From Treponema sp. UBA4692 (GTDB lineage Bacteria > Spirochaetota > Spirochaetia > Treponematales > Treponemataceae), in the NCBI GenBank assembly GCA_002404895.1, contig DHKO01000021.1, positions 1 through 14,728 of the forward strand: DNA of 14,728 nt, given 5' to 3'. A model generated the notes under the pieces. The model was not told where the DNA came from. It did no database searches and saw only the letters and a list, made by a program, of their open reading frames with translations. A program made the translations under genes and the position numbers. Below, piece by piece: positions 6,420-13,403 of the stretch. Position 1 is the stretch's first letter, and every line of letters begins with the position of its first letter.

Positions 6420-8615
6420 TTATTTCTCTGAAGACTCATTCTTTACGCTTATCTCGCCGCTTTCGGAATTTATGACAAACACTGTAGTTTCAGCTGGAAG
6501 ATTTGCTGGAAACGAAAAACCTCCGTCTCCATTTTTTACAAAGCAGACCGCATAATTTTTTATAAGCGCGCAGTCAAAATCGTCTGTCTGAATCAATTTT
6601 GCGTCCTCAATCTGATTTTCAGAAATCGTGTTGTCCCAAGTTGAAAAAACATTGAAGAAAGTTTCATTTTTTTCTCTTTTTTCGGAGCGGATCTCGATTC
6701 TGTCTGAATTTTCAAGCGCAAACTGCTTTGATGATTTTTCAAGAGCGTCTTTTGACAACGTTTTCTTGTAGTTTTTTCCGCCGACAGTCGAGTTTTCTTC
6801 TCCGCTGAAAATTTTGATTTCAGGATTAAGCGGCAAAAGAACATTTTCGTTCAGAAAAACATTGCCGCCGCGCATTGAAAATCCTTTTTTGTCAGATTTA
6901 ATCTCCGTTTTTTTCTTCGCCTGAAACTGAAAAACTCCGTTGCAGCCGCTTTTCGCCGAAATTTTATCGTAGACAACAAAAATCAGCCTGTTTTCCTCGT
7001 CGCCGGTCAAAATCGAAAGCATATGCCGCTTGACTTTTTCCGCATTTGGATAAGCGCGCGTCAAATCGCCTGAAATGTAGGCATAGCCTTTTCCAGTTTC
7101 TTCTATATTTTTGACAGAATCTGAATGGTTCAAAACTTTTGCCCGGAGATATTTGTCTCCGTTCAAGAAATTTTCGATGTCGCTGATTCCGTCCTCATAT
7201 TCTTTCTGTCCGCCAAAGTCTCCGTCGCCTTCGACCAAAAGGCAGTTCTGCGCGCCTGTTCCGTGATAAAATTCCTTGTTGTAGCCGCTCTTGAAAGAAG
7301 AGCCTGAAATATAAACTCCCGCCTGCTCGCTTAAAATTTCGCCCTGAGAAAAAGCGAAGTCGCCTGCGTCCCTGTGCTCGTGGTTTGAAGAATAAAGCTC
7401 GCCGATTTTCATTCTGACAAGAGGCGCGTTTTTGTCGCTCCAGGAGCTTCGGAGAACATATTCGCCGTAAGGACTTTTCACATAATTTACAAGCGGAAGA
7501 GAATCCGGCGGAAGGCATTTCAGGTTCACGTCGTTAAAAATCAGAAACTGGACTGGAGAAAGCTTGTCGTCGCTTTCGCCGCTCGTGTTGTAAGCGAATT
7601 TCGTGAAATTATTCGTGATTTCTCTCGCCTTGAATTTTGCGTAAGAATCAGCCGCCGCAGAGGAAGCCATAAGCATTAAAGCCGCCGTTCTTTGCTCGTT
7701 GAAAAGCGAATTGAGCTTTGCGTCTCCAAAATGGAAAGAGCTGTTCGCAAACAGAAATCCGTAATAAAGATAAGAATGGCTCCAGTTCTTGATTTTCTCG
7801 CCGTAAGGGGATTCCAAGCCCATTCCAGTTATCAAAAAATGCGACCACAAGTCAAAAATCGGTCTGTACATTCCATACTCGATTCCCTGAAAAGTCGGAA
7901 GCCCCGATTCGTAAACATAATTTCTGACAGGCACGTACTCGCTGTAAAATCTTTTTACGACAGTTTTCCAGATTGAAGGATTTTCATCATAAACCGCGAT
8001 TCCAAAAGCAAGAAGAGCCTTTAAAAGCTGGCTCTCACAGCCGTGTCCGTTCACCGCATTCTGTTTTGCAGGCGGCCAGCCAATCTGAAAATAATTTTGG
8101 ATTACAGAAAGCGATTTTGAGACAATCAGTTTTTTTTCTTTCGAGGAAAGCGCGCCGTAGCACCAGTCGTAGACTTCCGCCGCCGCAAAGACAAGCTGAC
8201 CTGCCGGGCGGTATTTGTCGTAGACTTTTTCAGGATTGAAAGTTTTCAGAAGATTTACGAGCGAGCCATAGGCAAAGCGCGCGTATTTTTCGTCTTTCGT
8301 GAGTGCGTACTCAAAAGCGGCAGCCTCGACAACTGCCACGAACTGACCTTCAGTTTTGAAATTCATTTCTTTTGAATAAGAAAGCGGATTTTGGAAAAAA
8401 ACATTTAAAAGCCGGTTTTTCTCTTTTAATGCGCCAGCGTTTTCAGGAGATTTCAGATTTGCTTGAATTTCTGAAAGTTTTTCTTGCGTGAACAAGACGC
8501 GCGGATGAACATTTTCAGGCGGAAGCGGAAATTCTGATTCTGCGGAAAGCGGAAAAATCGAAAGAGCTGCGAAAATTGCGGAAAAAACTGCAAAAAGCGA
8601 AAAGATTTTCTTCAT
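6420..8615 (-). CDS. Secreted heparinase II/III-family protein (probable polysaccharide lyase)
   Basis: A 731-residue exported protein with the two-domain build of the heparinase II/III superfamily. A signal peptide (1-25, FPLSA then ES) is followed by a helical (alpha/alpha) toroid domain (about 40-375) and a C-terminal beta-sandwich (about 385-731). Visible candidate active-site features are NGHGCES (189-195; His191 and Glu194, matching the His-x-x-Glu pair of heparinase II), the tyrosines of GIEYGMYRP (Tyr247, Tyr250), NHEHRDAGDF (411-420; His412, His414 and Asp416) and His451 in YHGTGAQN. The ATG at 8615 has GAGGTC upstream. Family members cleave heparin, heparan sulfate, alginate or related uronic-acid polymers by beta-elimination; the substrate here cannot be told. 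No sugar transporter, sulfatase or other lyase adjoins it. The cleavage type suggests periplasmic or released enzyme rather than lipoprotein. Confidence 0.82.
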   Translation of the reverse strand: MKKIFSLFAVFSAIFAALSIFPLSAESEFPLPPENVHPRVLFTQEKLSEIQANLKSPENAGALKEKNRLLNVFFQNPLSYSKEMNFKTEGQFVAVVEAAAFEYALTKDEKYARFAYGSLVNLLKTFNPEKVYDKYRPAGQLVFAAAEVYDWCYGALSSKEKKLIVSKSLSVIQNYFQIGWPPAKQNAVNGHGCESQLLKALLAFGIAVYDENPSIWKTVVKRFYSEYVPVRNYVYESGLPTFQGIEYGMYRPIFDLWSHFLITGMGLESPYGEKIKNWSHSYLYYGFLFANSSFHFGDAKLNSLFNEQRTAALMLMASSAAADSYAKFKAREITNNFTKFAYNTSGESDDKLSPVQFLIFNDVNLKCLPPDSLPLVNYVKSPYGEYVLRSSWSDKNAPLVRMKIGELYSSNHEHRDAGDFAFSQGEILSEQAGVYISGSSFKSGYNKEFYHGTGAQNCLLVEGDGDFGGQKEYEDGISDIENFLNGDKYLRAKVLNHSDSVKNIEETGKGYAYISGDLTRAYPNAEKVKRHMLSILTGDEENRLIFVVYDKISAKSGCNGVFQFQAKKKTEIKSDKKGFSMRGGNVFLNENVLLPLNPEIKIFSGEENSTVGGKNYKKTLSKDALEKSSKQFALENSDRIEIRSEKREKNETFFNVFSTWDNTISENQIEDAKLIQTDDFDCALIKNYAVCFVKNGDGGFSFPANLPAETTVFVINSESGEISVKNESSEK

Positions 8616-8939
8616 AAAGACCTCAATGAAAGATTATCCGCCATCTTTGCAAAATGCAACGCTTTTTATTTTTGAAAGCAAATTTGTTATTTCAACGCAA
8701 ATGATTTTTTGGGTGATTTTTAAATTGCGAAAAAAGCGATTCTGCCTTGCGAGCTTTCATGCGGCAGGGATGCGCAAGGCGATGACGTTGTTTTTGGCAT
8801 TTCGCTCTCTTTTTCGGCTGCAGGTGTCAAAAACAATGGAGCGAAAGCGGAACCTGGAGCAGCCCGCCGGCGCGAAGCGCCGAGCCGCCCAGTTTTTTAT
8901 CTTGAAAAAGTTTTAAAAGATTTTTCAGATTTTAAGGAA
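8616..8939. other. Intergenic region with GC-rich hairpin and degenerate dispersed element
   Basis: About 324 bases without a supportable gene. A perfect GC hairpin CGGCGC-GAA-GCGCCG lies at 8868-8882. Just before it, 8833-8860 resembles the 38-bp dispersed element at 715 and 12180 in its conserved half, with small insertions. An AT-rich TGAAAAA/TTTTTCA stem lies just past the end of the ATPase gene without a clear T run, so I do not call it a terminator. I found no convincing promoter for the heparinase-like gene. Confidence 0.5.
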
Positions 8940-9746
8940 TCACTGCAAGACCATCTGGTCGTTTGTCATCTCGTGCTTTTTTATTTGCCTGAAACGCTCC
9001 GCCAGGTCGTCGAGTGTGAGCTTTGATTTTTCCTCGCTTGAAATGTCGAGAATGATTTCGCCTGCGTCCATCATCAAAAGGCGGTTTCCGTAGTCGAGCG
9101 CCTGCTGCATATTGTGCGTGACCATCATAACAGTGAGGTTGTATTCCTCGGCGAATTTCCGCGTAAGCTCCATTACAATCGCCGCGTTTGAAGGGTCGAG
9201 AGCCGCCGTGTGCTCGTCAAGCAGAAGAATTTCAGGCCTTGAAAGAACCGCCATCAAAAGTGTCAAAGCCTGCCGCTGCCCGCCAGAAAACTGCTCGACA
9301 TTGTCCGCAAGCCGGTTTTCAAGCCCCATGCCAAGGCGCGAAAGCTGATTTTTGAATTCCTCGCGGAGCTTTTTGCTCGCGGAAATTCTCAGGCCTTTCC
9401 AGCCTTTTTTGCTGCAAATCACCATGTTGTCGAGAAGCGACATTTTCCCGGCAGTTCCAAGAAGAGGATTCTGGAAAATCCGCCCGATGTATTTTGCGCG
9501 CTTGTATTCCGCATCTTTTGTAATTTCACGATGGCTCCCGTTTCCGTTGTCAAGGAAGATTTTTCCTTTTGATGGCGCCAAAGTGCCTGCAATCACGTTG
9601 TACAAAGTCGATTTTCCAGCTCCGTTCGAGCCGATTACCGTTATGAAGTCGCCTTTGTTTATCTCAAGATTTATGTTTTTAAGCGCGACATTTTCGTCCG
9701 GAGTTCCGGCATTAAAAACCATTCCGATGTTTTCAAGTTTTATCAT
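8940..9746 (-). CDS. ABC importer ATPase (PF04392-type system)
   Basis: The cytoplasmic ATP-hydrolysing subunit of the adjacent importer, 268 residues. Walker A is GSNGAGKST (39-47), the Q-loop glutamine is Gln92 (IFQNPLLG), the signature is FSGGQ (153-157), Walker B is EILLLDE (172-178), the D-loop is AALDP and the switch histidine is His211 (MVTHNM). The overall sequence matches the COG1101-type ATPase that accompanies PF04392 binding proteins. The AGGAG before the ATG at 9746 is well placed. It is the third gene of the operon: only 20 bases separate it from the permease stop. Confidence 0.92.
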   Translation of the reverse strand: MIKLENIGMVFNAGTPDENVALKNINLEINKGDFITVIGSNGAGKSTLYNVIAGTLAPSKGKIFLDNGNGSHREITKDAEYKRAKYIGRIFQNPLLGTAGKMSLLDNMVICSKKGWKGLRISASKKLREEFKNQLSRLGMGLENRLADNVEQFSGGQRQALTLLMAVLSRPEILLLDEHTAALDPSNAAIVMELTRKFAEEYNLTVMMVTHNMQQALDYGNRLLMMDAGEIILDISSEEKSKLTLDDLAERFRQIKKHEMTNDQMVLQ

Positions 9747-9766
9747 AGTTTCGGTCTCCTGCCGTC

Positions 9767-10684
9767 TTATTTTAACGGCCGCTTCAAATGCTTCATAAAA
9801 TTAGCCTTGCCTTTCAGGTTCGCGACAATCAGGCAGACGATAATCAGAAGACCTGTGATAAGCTTCAAGTCGTTCGGGGTCAGATTGATGAAATGTCCGT
9901 AGCGTCTAGCAAGGAACATCAAGCCGCGGTAAATAACAGAGCCGAGAAGAACGCGGAGCGTAATCCAAGTGATTTTGTTCGAGCGGATTATGAACTCGCC
10001 AATCATAAGGGACGCAAGGCCGCTTACAATCACGCCGGTTCCGCTTCCGACGTCCGCAAATCCGTTGTACATTGCGGCGAAAGCTCCTGAAAGAGAAGCA
10101 AGTCCGTCGCCGACGCACACTCCGATTCCGCGCACGATTTTCTGGTTCACGCCCTGTGAAATCACCATCTGCTCGTTAGAGCCGAGCGCACCCATCGTGA
10201 GGCCCAAATCAGTGTGAAAAAAAATATCCAGAAGAGCCTTGAAAATTAAGATAAAGGCCAGAAGGAAAATCAGGATTCCTGTCTCTGACGGAAGAGAAGG
10301 AAAAACACGCGAAGAGAAATCCATCAGCTTTGAAAACGGAGTGGAAATCCTAAGAAGCGAGATATTAGCGCGGTTTCCCATTATCCGAAGATTCACGGAA
10401 TAAAGCATTGTCATCATAAGGATTCCGGCGAGCAAGTCAGGGATTCTAAGCTTTGTGTAAAGCAAGCTAGTGAAAAATCCTGCTAGACAGCCTGCAAGAA
10501 AAGCGAGAACAACCGCAAAGAACGGCGGAATTCCGTTCACAAGGCAGACCGCAAGAACGCAGCCGCCGAGAGGAAACGCGCCGTCAACTGTCATATCGCA
10601 GAAATTCAAGGTTCTGTAGGAGATAAAAAGCCCGAGAACCATGATTCCGTAGATGATTCCTTCTATTAAAATCGTTTCTATCAA
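9767..10684 (-). CDS. ABC importer permease (PF04392-type system), TTG start
   Basis: The membrane subunit of the importer, about 305 residues with roughly eight to nine hydrophobic segments, related to the branched-chain amino acid permease fold (COG4120 type). I place the start at TTG (10684-10682), because AAGGAA lies 6 bases upstream and translation then opens MIETILIEGIIYGIMVLGLF, the usual family N terminus. An in-frame ATG at 10774 exists, but using it would add 30 unrelated residues encoded by an intergenic hairpin. The family signature around residues 24-40 (YRTLNFCDMTVDGAFPLGG) is clear. The gap to the lipoprotein gene is about 109 bases and carries a stem-loop; the ATPase follows 20 bases downstream. 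Confidence 0.88.
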   Translation of the reverse strand: MIETILIEGIIYGIMVLGLFISYRTLNFCDMTVDGAFPLGGCVLAVCLVNGIPPFFAVVLAFLAGCLAGFFTSLLYTKLRIPDLLAGILMMTMLYSVNLRIMGNRANISLLRISTPFSKLMDFSSRVFPSLPSETGILIFLLAFILIFKALLDIFFHTDLGLTMGALGSNEQMVISQGVNQKIVRGIGVCVGDGLASLSGAFAAMYNGFADVGSGTGVIVSGLASLMIGEFIIRSNKITWITLRVLLGSVIYRGLMFLARRYGHFINLTPNDLKLITGLLIIVCLIVANLKGKANFMKHLKRPLK

Positions 10685-10754
10685 GATTATTTCCTTAAAG
10701 CCCGGGAATTTTTTGGCGTTTTCCCTGCTTCTGTGAAGTGCTCCGCAGAAGTTC

Positions 10755-10776
10755 TTGTGCGAAAGCCTTCGCACAA
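10755..10776 (-). other. Intercistronic stem-loop after the binding-protein gene
   Basis: A perfect 9-bp stem TTGTGCGAA/TTCGCACAA (10755-10763 with 10768-10776) and a 4-base loop, 17 bases past the lipoprotein stop and without a T run. Such hairpins often protect the binding-protein mRNA, so that it is made in excess over the permease and ATPase. Confidence 0.6.
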
Positions 10777-10793
10777 AAAGCGATGACGAAGCA

Positions 10794-11810
10794 TTATTTT
10801 TCTGTCAGTTTGCCGTCTTTGATGATATAGGTCGCCTTGTCCAAATATTCCTGAGGAATTGTGATTCCGCAGGCAGCACAAGCATCAAGGTCAAAGAGCA
10901 AGTCTGAGTCTTCAGGCTTTGTCATAAATCTTACAGGAAGCTCATCTGGCTTTGCTCCGTTCAAAATCTGCACGACCATCTCGCCTGTCGCATATCCTGC
11001 CTTGTAATAGTTGAATCCTGAAGCCATAAAGCAGCCGCCGTTTTTCGCGCCGGTAACGTCAGCGGAGAAAATCGGCTTTTTTGCCTTGCTGAAAACTGAA
11101 ACAAGGCTTGGAAGCGCGCTGAAAACTGTGTTGTCTGTTGTAAGATAAATTCCGTCAACACGGCCGACAATCGCCTCGGCTGCCTGTTTTACTTCCGACG
11201 AATTTGAAATTGATTGCGTAACAAGCGAAAGTCCAGCTTCCGCCGCGCCCTTTTCAACAAGCTTTAATGAAGAGACCGAATTGTCCTCGCTTGCTGTGTA
11301 AATGTAGCCCAAAGTCTTGATTCCGGTAATCTCAGCAAAAAGCTTGATATGCTCTACAGACGGAAGCGCATCGCTCATTCCTGTTACATTGCCCTCGCCG
11401 TGCTCAAGAGTTTTTACAAGTCCTGCTCCGAGCGGGTCGGTAACAGTTCCGAAAACAACAGGCGTGTCTTTTAATGTGTTTGCAAGCGCGACCGCCACAG
11501 GAGTCGCGATTCCGACCGCGACATCAACTTTCTCGTCCTTGAACTGAGCGGCAATCTGGTTTGCAGTGTTCACATCTCCGTTCGCATTCTGGAGGTCGTA
11601 TTCCGCATTGACCCCTGCCGCGTTTATTGCATCGATAACACCACGCTCAATGTCGTCAAGCGCGACGTGCTGAACTATTTTTGCGATTCCGATTTTGAAT
11701 TTTTTTGAGGATTCAGAGCCGGATGATGAAGCGTTTTCTGATTTTTTATTGCAGCCGGCAAATCCCAGAAGAGCAGCAGCTGCCAAAACAAAAACTAAAG
11801 TTTTTTTCAT
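10794..11810 (-). CDS. ABC importer substrate-binding lipoprotein (PF04392 family)
   Basis: The extracytoplasmic binding protein of the operon, 338 residues. A lipoprotein signal MKKTLVFVLAAAALLGFAGC puts the acylated cysteine at 20; the Phe at -3 is unusual for the general lipobox but tolerated in spirochaetes. A Ser/Gly/Glu-rich linker (about 23-37) leads to a two-lobed PF04392 (ABC_sub_bind, COG2984) domain. Family features visible include KIGIAKIVQHVALDD (about 40-54), AVGIATPVA and VVFGTVTDPLGAGLV. Some Firmicute members (TrpX) are tied to tryptophan by regulatory context, but here the ligand is not deducible; aromatic or other amino acids are plausible. I chose the ATG at 11810 because GGAG lies 6-9 bases upstream; an ATG four codons earlier overlaps that site. 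Confidence 0.9.
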   Translation of the reverse strand: MKKTLVFVLAAAALLGFAGCNKKSENASSSGSESSKKFKIGIAKIVQHVALDDIERGVIDAINAAGVNAEYDLQNANGDVNTANQIAAQFKDEKVDVAVGIATPVAVALANTLKDTPVVFGTVTDPLGAGLVKTLEHGEGNVTGMSDALPSVEHIKLFAEITGIKTLGYIYTASEDNSVSSLKLVEKGAAEAGLSLVTQSISNSSEVKQAAEAIVGRVDGIYLTTDNTVFSALPSLVSVFSKAKKPIFSADVTGAKNGGCFMASGFNYYKAGYATGEMVVQILNGAKPDELPVRFMTKPEDSDLLFDLDACAACGITIPQEYLDKATYIIKDGKLTEK

Positions 11811-11825
11811 AATTTTCTCCATAAC

Positions 11826-11851
11826 AAAAAAGGAGCTTGAACTGCCCCTTT
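11826..11851 (-). other. Terminator-like hairpin in the leader of the ABC operon
   Basis: On the minus strand AAAGGGGC (11851-11844) can pair with GCTCCTTT (11836-11829), 8 bp with one G-U, around loop AGTTCAA, with six Ts at 11831-11826. It lies between the promoter and the start codon. It starts only a few bases after the expected transcription start, which makes classical attenuation doubtful; RNA stability or protein binding is as likely. Confidence 0.5.
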
Positions 11852-11861
11852 CACAAAAAGA

Positions 11862-11889
11862 ATTATAAACTTTAGAATGTTTCTGTCAA
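11862..11889 (-). promoter_or_regulatory. Near-consensus sigma-70 promoter of the ABC operon
   Basis: The minus strand reads a perfect TTGACA (11884-11889), a 16-base spacer and a perfect TATAAT (11862-11867), about 50 bases before the lipoprotein start codon. Confidence 0.85.
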
Positions 11890-11899
11890 TAGAATCAAC

Positions 11900-11932
11900 G
11901 GAAGTGAAATCGCGTCCTGCGATTTCACTTCC
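11900..11932. repeat. 14-bp perfect hairpin upstream of the ABC operon promoter
   Basis: GGAAGTGAAATCGC (11900-11913) and GCGATTTCACTTCC (11919-11932) are perfect inverted repeats around GTCCT. The element lies 10 bases upstream of the -35 box and lacks a T run on either side. It may be an operator or part of the adjoining repeat cluster. Confidence 0.6.
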
Positions 11933-12099
11933 TACGAGAATTTTTCTTTGAAAAATTCTCTCTTCGCTTTATTGCCGCGTCCGTGCGGCAGAATCTGATT
12001 GGTGTTTTTTAATTTTTGATTTCTGTTCCTACGAGATTTTTTTATTCAAGATTTCTGTTCCGCCGGGAATTTTTCTTTGAAGAATTTTCTCTTCGCTTA
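11921..12099 (+). repeat. Cluster of three related direct-repeat modules
   Basis: Three related copies start at 11921, 12018 and 12050, each opening GATTTC followed two bases later by TTCC and a T-rich block. The second and third share GATTTCTGTTCC and are 32 bases apart. The first and third extend to about 49 bases and share GAATTTTTCTTTGA and TCTCTTCGCTT. Within the first, GAGAATTTTT/AAAAATTCTC (11936-11945, 11951-11960) forms a 10-bp hairpin. A further hairpin TGCCGC/GCGGCA lies at 11973-11990. Confidence 0.6.
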
Positions 12100-12157
12100 T
12101 TTTCCGCCCGATTTTCTGCCTGGAAACCAGCACGCGCCAGATACGGAGAGCCTTGAT

Positions 12158-12181
12158 TGTTAGCTGCCGAAGGCAGCAACA
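12158..12181. repeat. Hairpin next to dispersed element copy 2
   Basis: TGTT-A-GCTGCC-GAA-GGCAGC-AACA forms a 10-bp stem with one bulged A, directly abutting the 38-bp element. Confidence 0.5.
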
Positions 12182-12217
12182 ATGAGCGTTAGCGAACTCG
12201 CAGTAGCTGGGCATTGT
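12180..12217 (+). repeat. 38-bp dispersed intergenic element, copy 2
   Basis: Inverted relative to copy 1 (715-752), 34 of 38 identical. It begins CAATGAGCGTTAGCGAAC and ends GCTGGGCATTGT. It lies just beyond the cysK terminator in the gap before the ABC operon. Confidence 0.8.
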
Positions 12218-12221
12218 CTTA

Positions 12222-12276
12222 AAACAAAAACGCGGAGCTTTACCAAAGCGAAAAACTGCTTTTATAAAACTCCGCG
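12222..12276 (-). terminator. Intrinsic terminator of cysK
   Basis: A long stem of 19 positions with 16 paired (12276-12258 with 12249-12231) contains an uninterrupted CGCGGAG/CTCCGCG base and an AAAGC/GCTTT tip around an 8-base loop. On the minus strand it is followed by TTTTTGTTTT. It lies 50 bases past the cysK stop codon. Confidence 0.85.
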
Positions 12277-12325
12277 CCAAAATAAAAATAAAATTATGAT
12301 TTTTCTGATTTTACTTTTCTAGTTT

Positions 12326-13258
12326 TTAGTCCTGGAAAAGCGGCGTTGACAAATAACGGTCGCCGGTGTCCGGGAAAAGGACAACGATATTCTTGCCTTT
12401 GTTTTCAGGCCGTTTTGCAAGCTGAACCGCCGCCCAAAGCGCCGCTCCAGAAGAGATTCCGACAAGAACGCCTTCCTTTTTTCCGATTGTTTTTCCAGTT
12501 GCGAAAGCATCCTCGTTTGAAACTGGAAAAATCTCGTCGTAGATTTTGGTGTCCAAAACATCAGGAACAAATCCCGCGCCGATTCCCTGAATTTTGTGCG
12601 GGCCTGCGACTCCAGTTGAAAGGACTGCGGAAGATTTAGGCTCGACCGCGACAACCTTCACATTTGGATTTTTTGACTTTAGATATTTTCCGACGCCGGT
12701 AACAGTTCCGCCAGTTCCGACTCCGGCAACAAAAATGTCAACCTTGCCGTCTGTATCTTCCCAAATTTCAGGGCCGGTTGTCTCAAAATGGGCTTTAGGA
12801 TTCGCAGGATTCACAAACTGGCCTGCGATAAAGCTGTTCGGCGTGCTGTTCTTGATTTCCTCAGCCTTAGCGATTGCGCCTTTCATTCCTTTTGCGCCCT
12901 CGGACAAGATAAGATCAGCCCCGTAAGCCTTCATAAGCTGGCGGCGCTCGATAGACATTGTCTCAGGCATTACAATCACAATATGATAGCCTCGTGCCGC
13001 CGCTACTGAAGCAAGCCCGATTCCAGTGTTTCCAGAAGTAGGCTCGATGATTGTCGTGTCCTTGTTCAAAATTCCTTTTGCCTCAGCCTCGTCAAGCATC
13101 GCCTTTGCGATTCTGTCCTTTACAGAGCCTGCCGGATTGAAATATTCAAGTTTCGCGATGATTTTCGCCTCAAGATTTTCAGCTTTTTCAATGTGGGAAA
13201 GCTCAAGAAGCGGAGTGCGTCCGATAAGCTGGTCTGCGCTTGTGTAAATTTTTGCCAT
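12326..13258 (-). CDS. cysK: Cysteine synthase A (O-acetylserine sulfhydrylase)
   Basis: A PLP-dependent cytoplasmic enzyme that makes L-cysteine from O-acetylserine and sulfide. The 310 residues match the family length. The PLP lysine is Lys47 in NPAGSVKDR (41-49). The substrate-binding loop is PTSGNTG (73-79), the phosphate-binding loop is GVGTGGT (about 174-180), and the C-terminal GISSGAA (near 270) and PDTGDRYLS are conserved. The ATG at 13258 has GGAG 6 bases upstream. The gene follows metN-metI on the same strand, but with a 145-base gap carrying its own candidate promoter and hairpins, and it ends at a strong terminator. CysM or cystathionine beta-synthase is less likely given the GxSSGAA and GDRYLS forms. 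Confidence 0.95.
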   Translation of the reverse strand: MAKIYTSADQLIGRTPLLELSHIEKAENLEAKIIAKLEYFNPAGSVKDRIAKAMLDEAEAKGILNKDTTIIEPTSGNTGIGLASVAAARGYHIVIVMPETMSIERRQLMKAYGADLILSEGAKGMKGAIAKAEEIKNSTPNSFIAGQFVNPANPKAHFETTGPEIWEDTDGKVDIFVAGVGTGGTVTGVGKYLKSKNPNVKVVAVEPKSSAVLSTGVAGPHKIQGIGAGFVPDVLDTKIYDEIFPVSNEDAFATGKTIGKKEGVLVGISSGAALWAAVQLAKRPENKGKNIVVLFPDTGDRYLSTPLFQD

Positions 13259-13269
13259 TTTGTTCTCCT

Positions 13270-13315
13270 ATAAAAAGTCAAGATAAAAACTTCAGTTTTA
13301 TGATTGACTTTTTAT
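13270..13315 (-). promoter_or_regulatory. Long hairpin in the cysK leader
   Basis: ATAAAAAGTCAA (13270-13281) and TTGACTTTTTAT (13304-13315) are a perfect 12-bp inverted repeat. Inside, ATAAAA/TTTTAT (13283-13288, 13296-13301) can extend the stem after a small bulge. On the minus strand the 3' arm runs directly into the cysK Shine-Dalgarno sequence, so folding could limit ribosome access. A second perfect stem, AAGTTTGC/GCAAACTT, lies upstream at 13328-13346. It matches no riboswitch class that I recognise. Confidence 0.5.
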
Positions 13316-13360
13316 GCAGTTGATAAAAAGTTTGCAACGCAAACTTGTGAATAAAAACTT

Positions 13361-13390
13361 AAGATAAAAACTGTTATCCTACTTTGTCAA
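13361..13390 (-). promoter_or_regulatory. Candidate cysK promoter
   Basis: The minus strand has a perfect TTGACA (13385-13390), an 18-base spacer and TATCTT (13361-13366; 4 of 6 to consensus), in the gap after metI. The -10 overlaps one of several ATAAAAACT repeats (reading plus), which could be regulator sites. Confidence 0.45.
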
Positions 13391-13403
13391 TAAGAATAAG
13401 ACT

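Noticed and set aside
8868..8882. GC hairpin as terminator of the ABC operon
   Set aside because: On the minus strand no T run follows the stem, and on the plus strand there is no upstream gene to terminate.
8626..8916. Plus-strand 96-codon open frame upstream of the heparinase-like gene
   Set aside because: No ribosome binding site or promoter, no recognisable domain, and its end is made of the GC hairpin and degenerate repeat.
12029..12280. Minus-strand 83-codon open frame in the cysK-ABC operon gap
   Set aside because: It runs through the dispersed element, a hairpin and the repeat modules, has no Shine-Dalgarno site, overlaps the cysK terminator and resembles no family I know. Best explained as chance openness over repeats.
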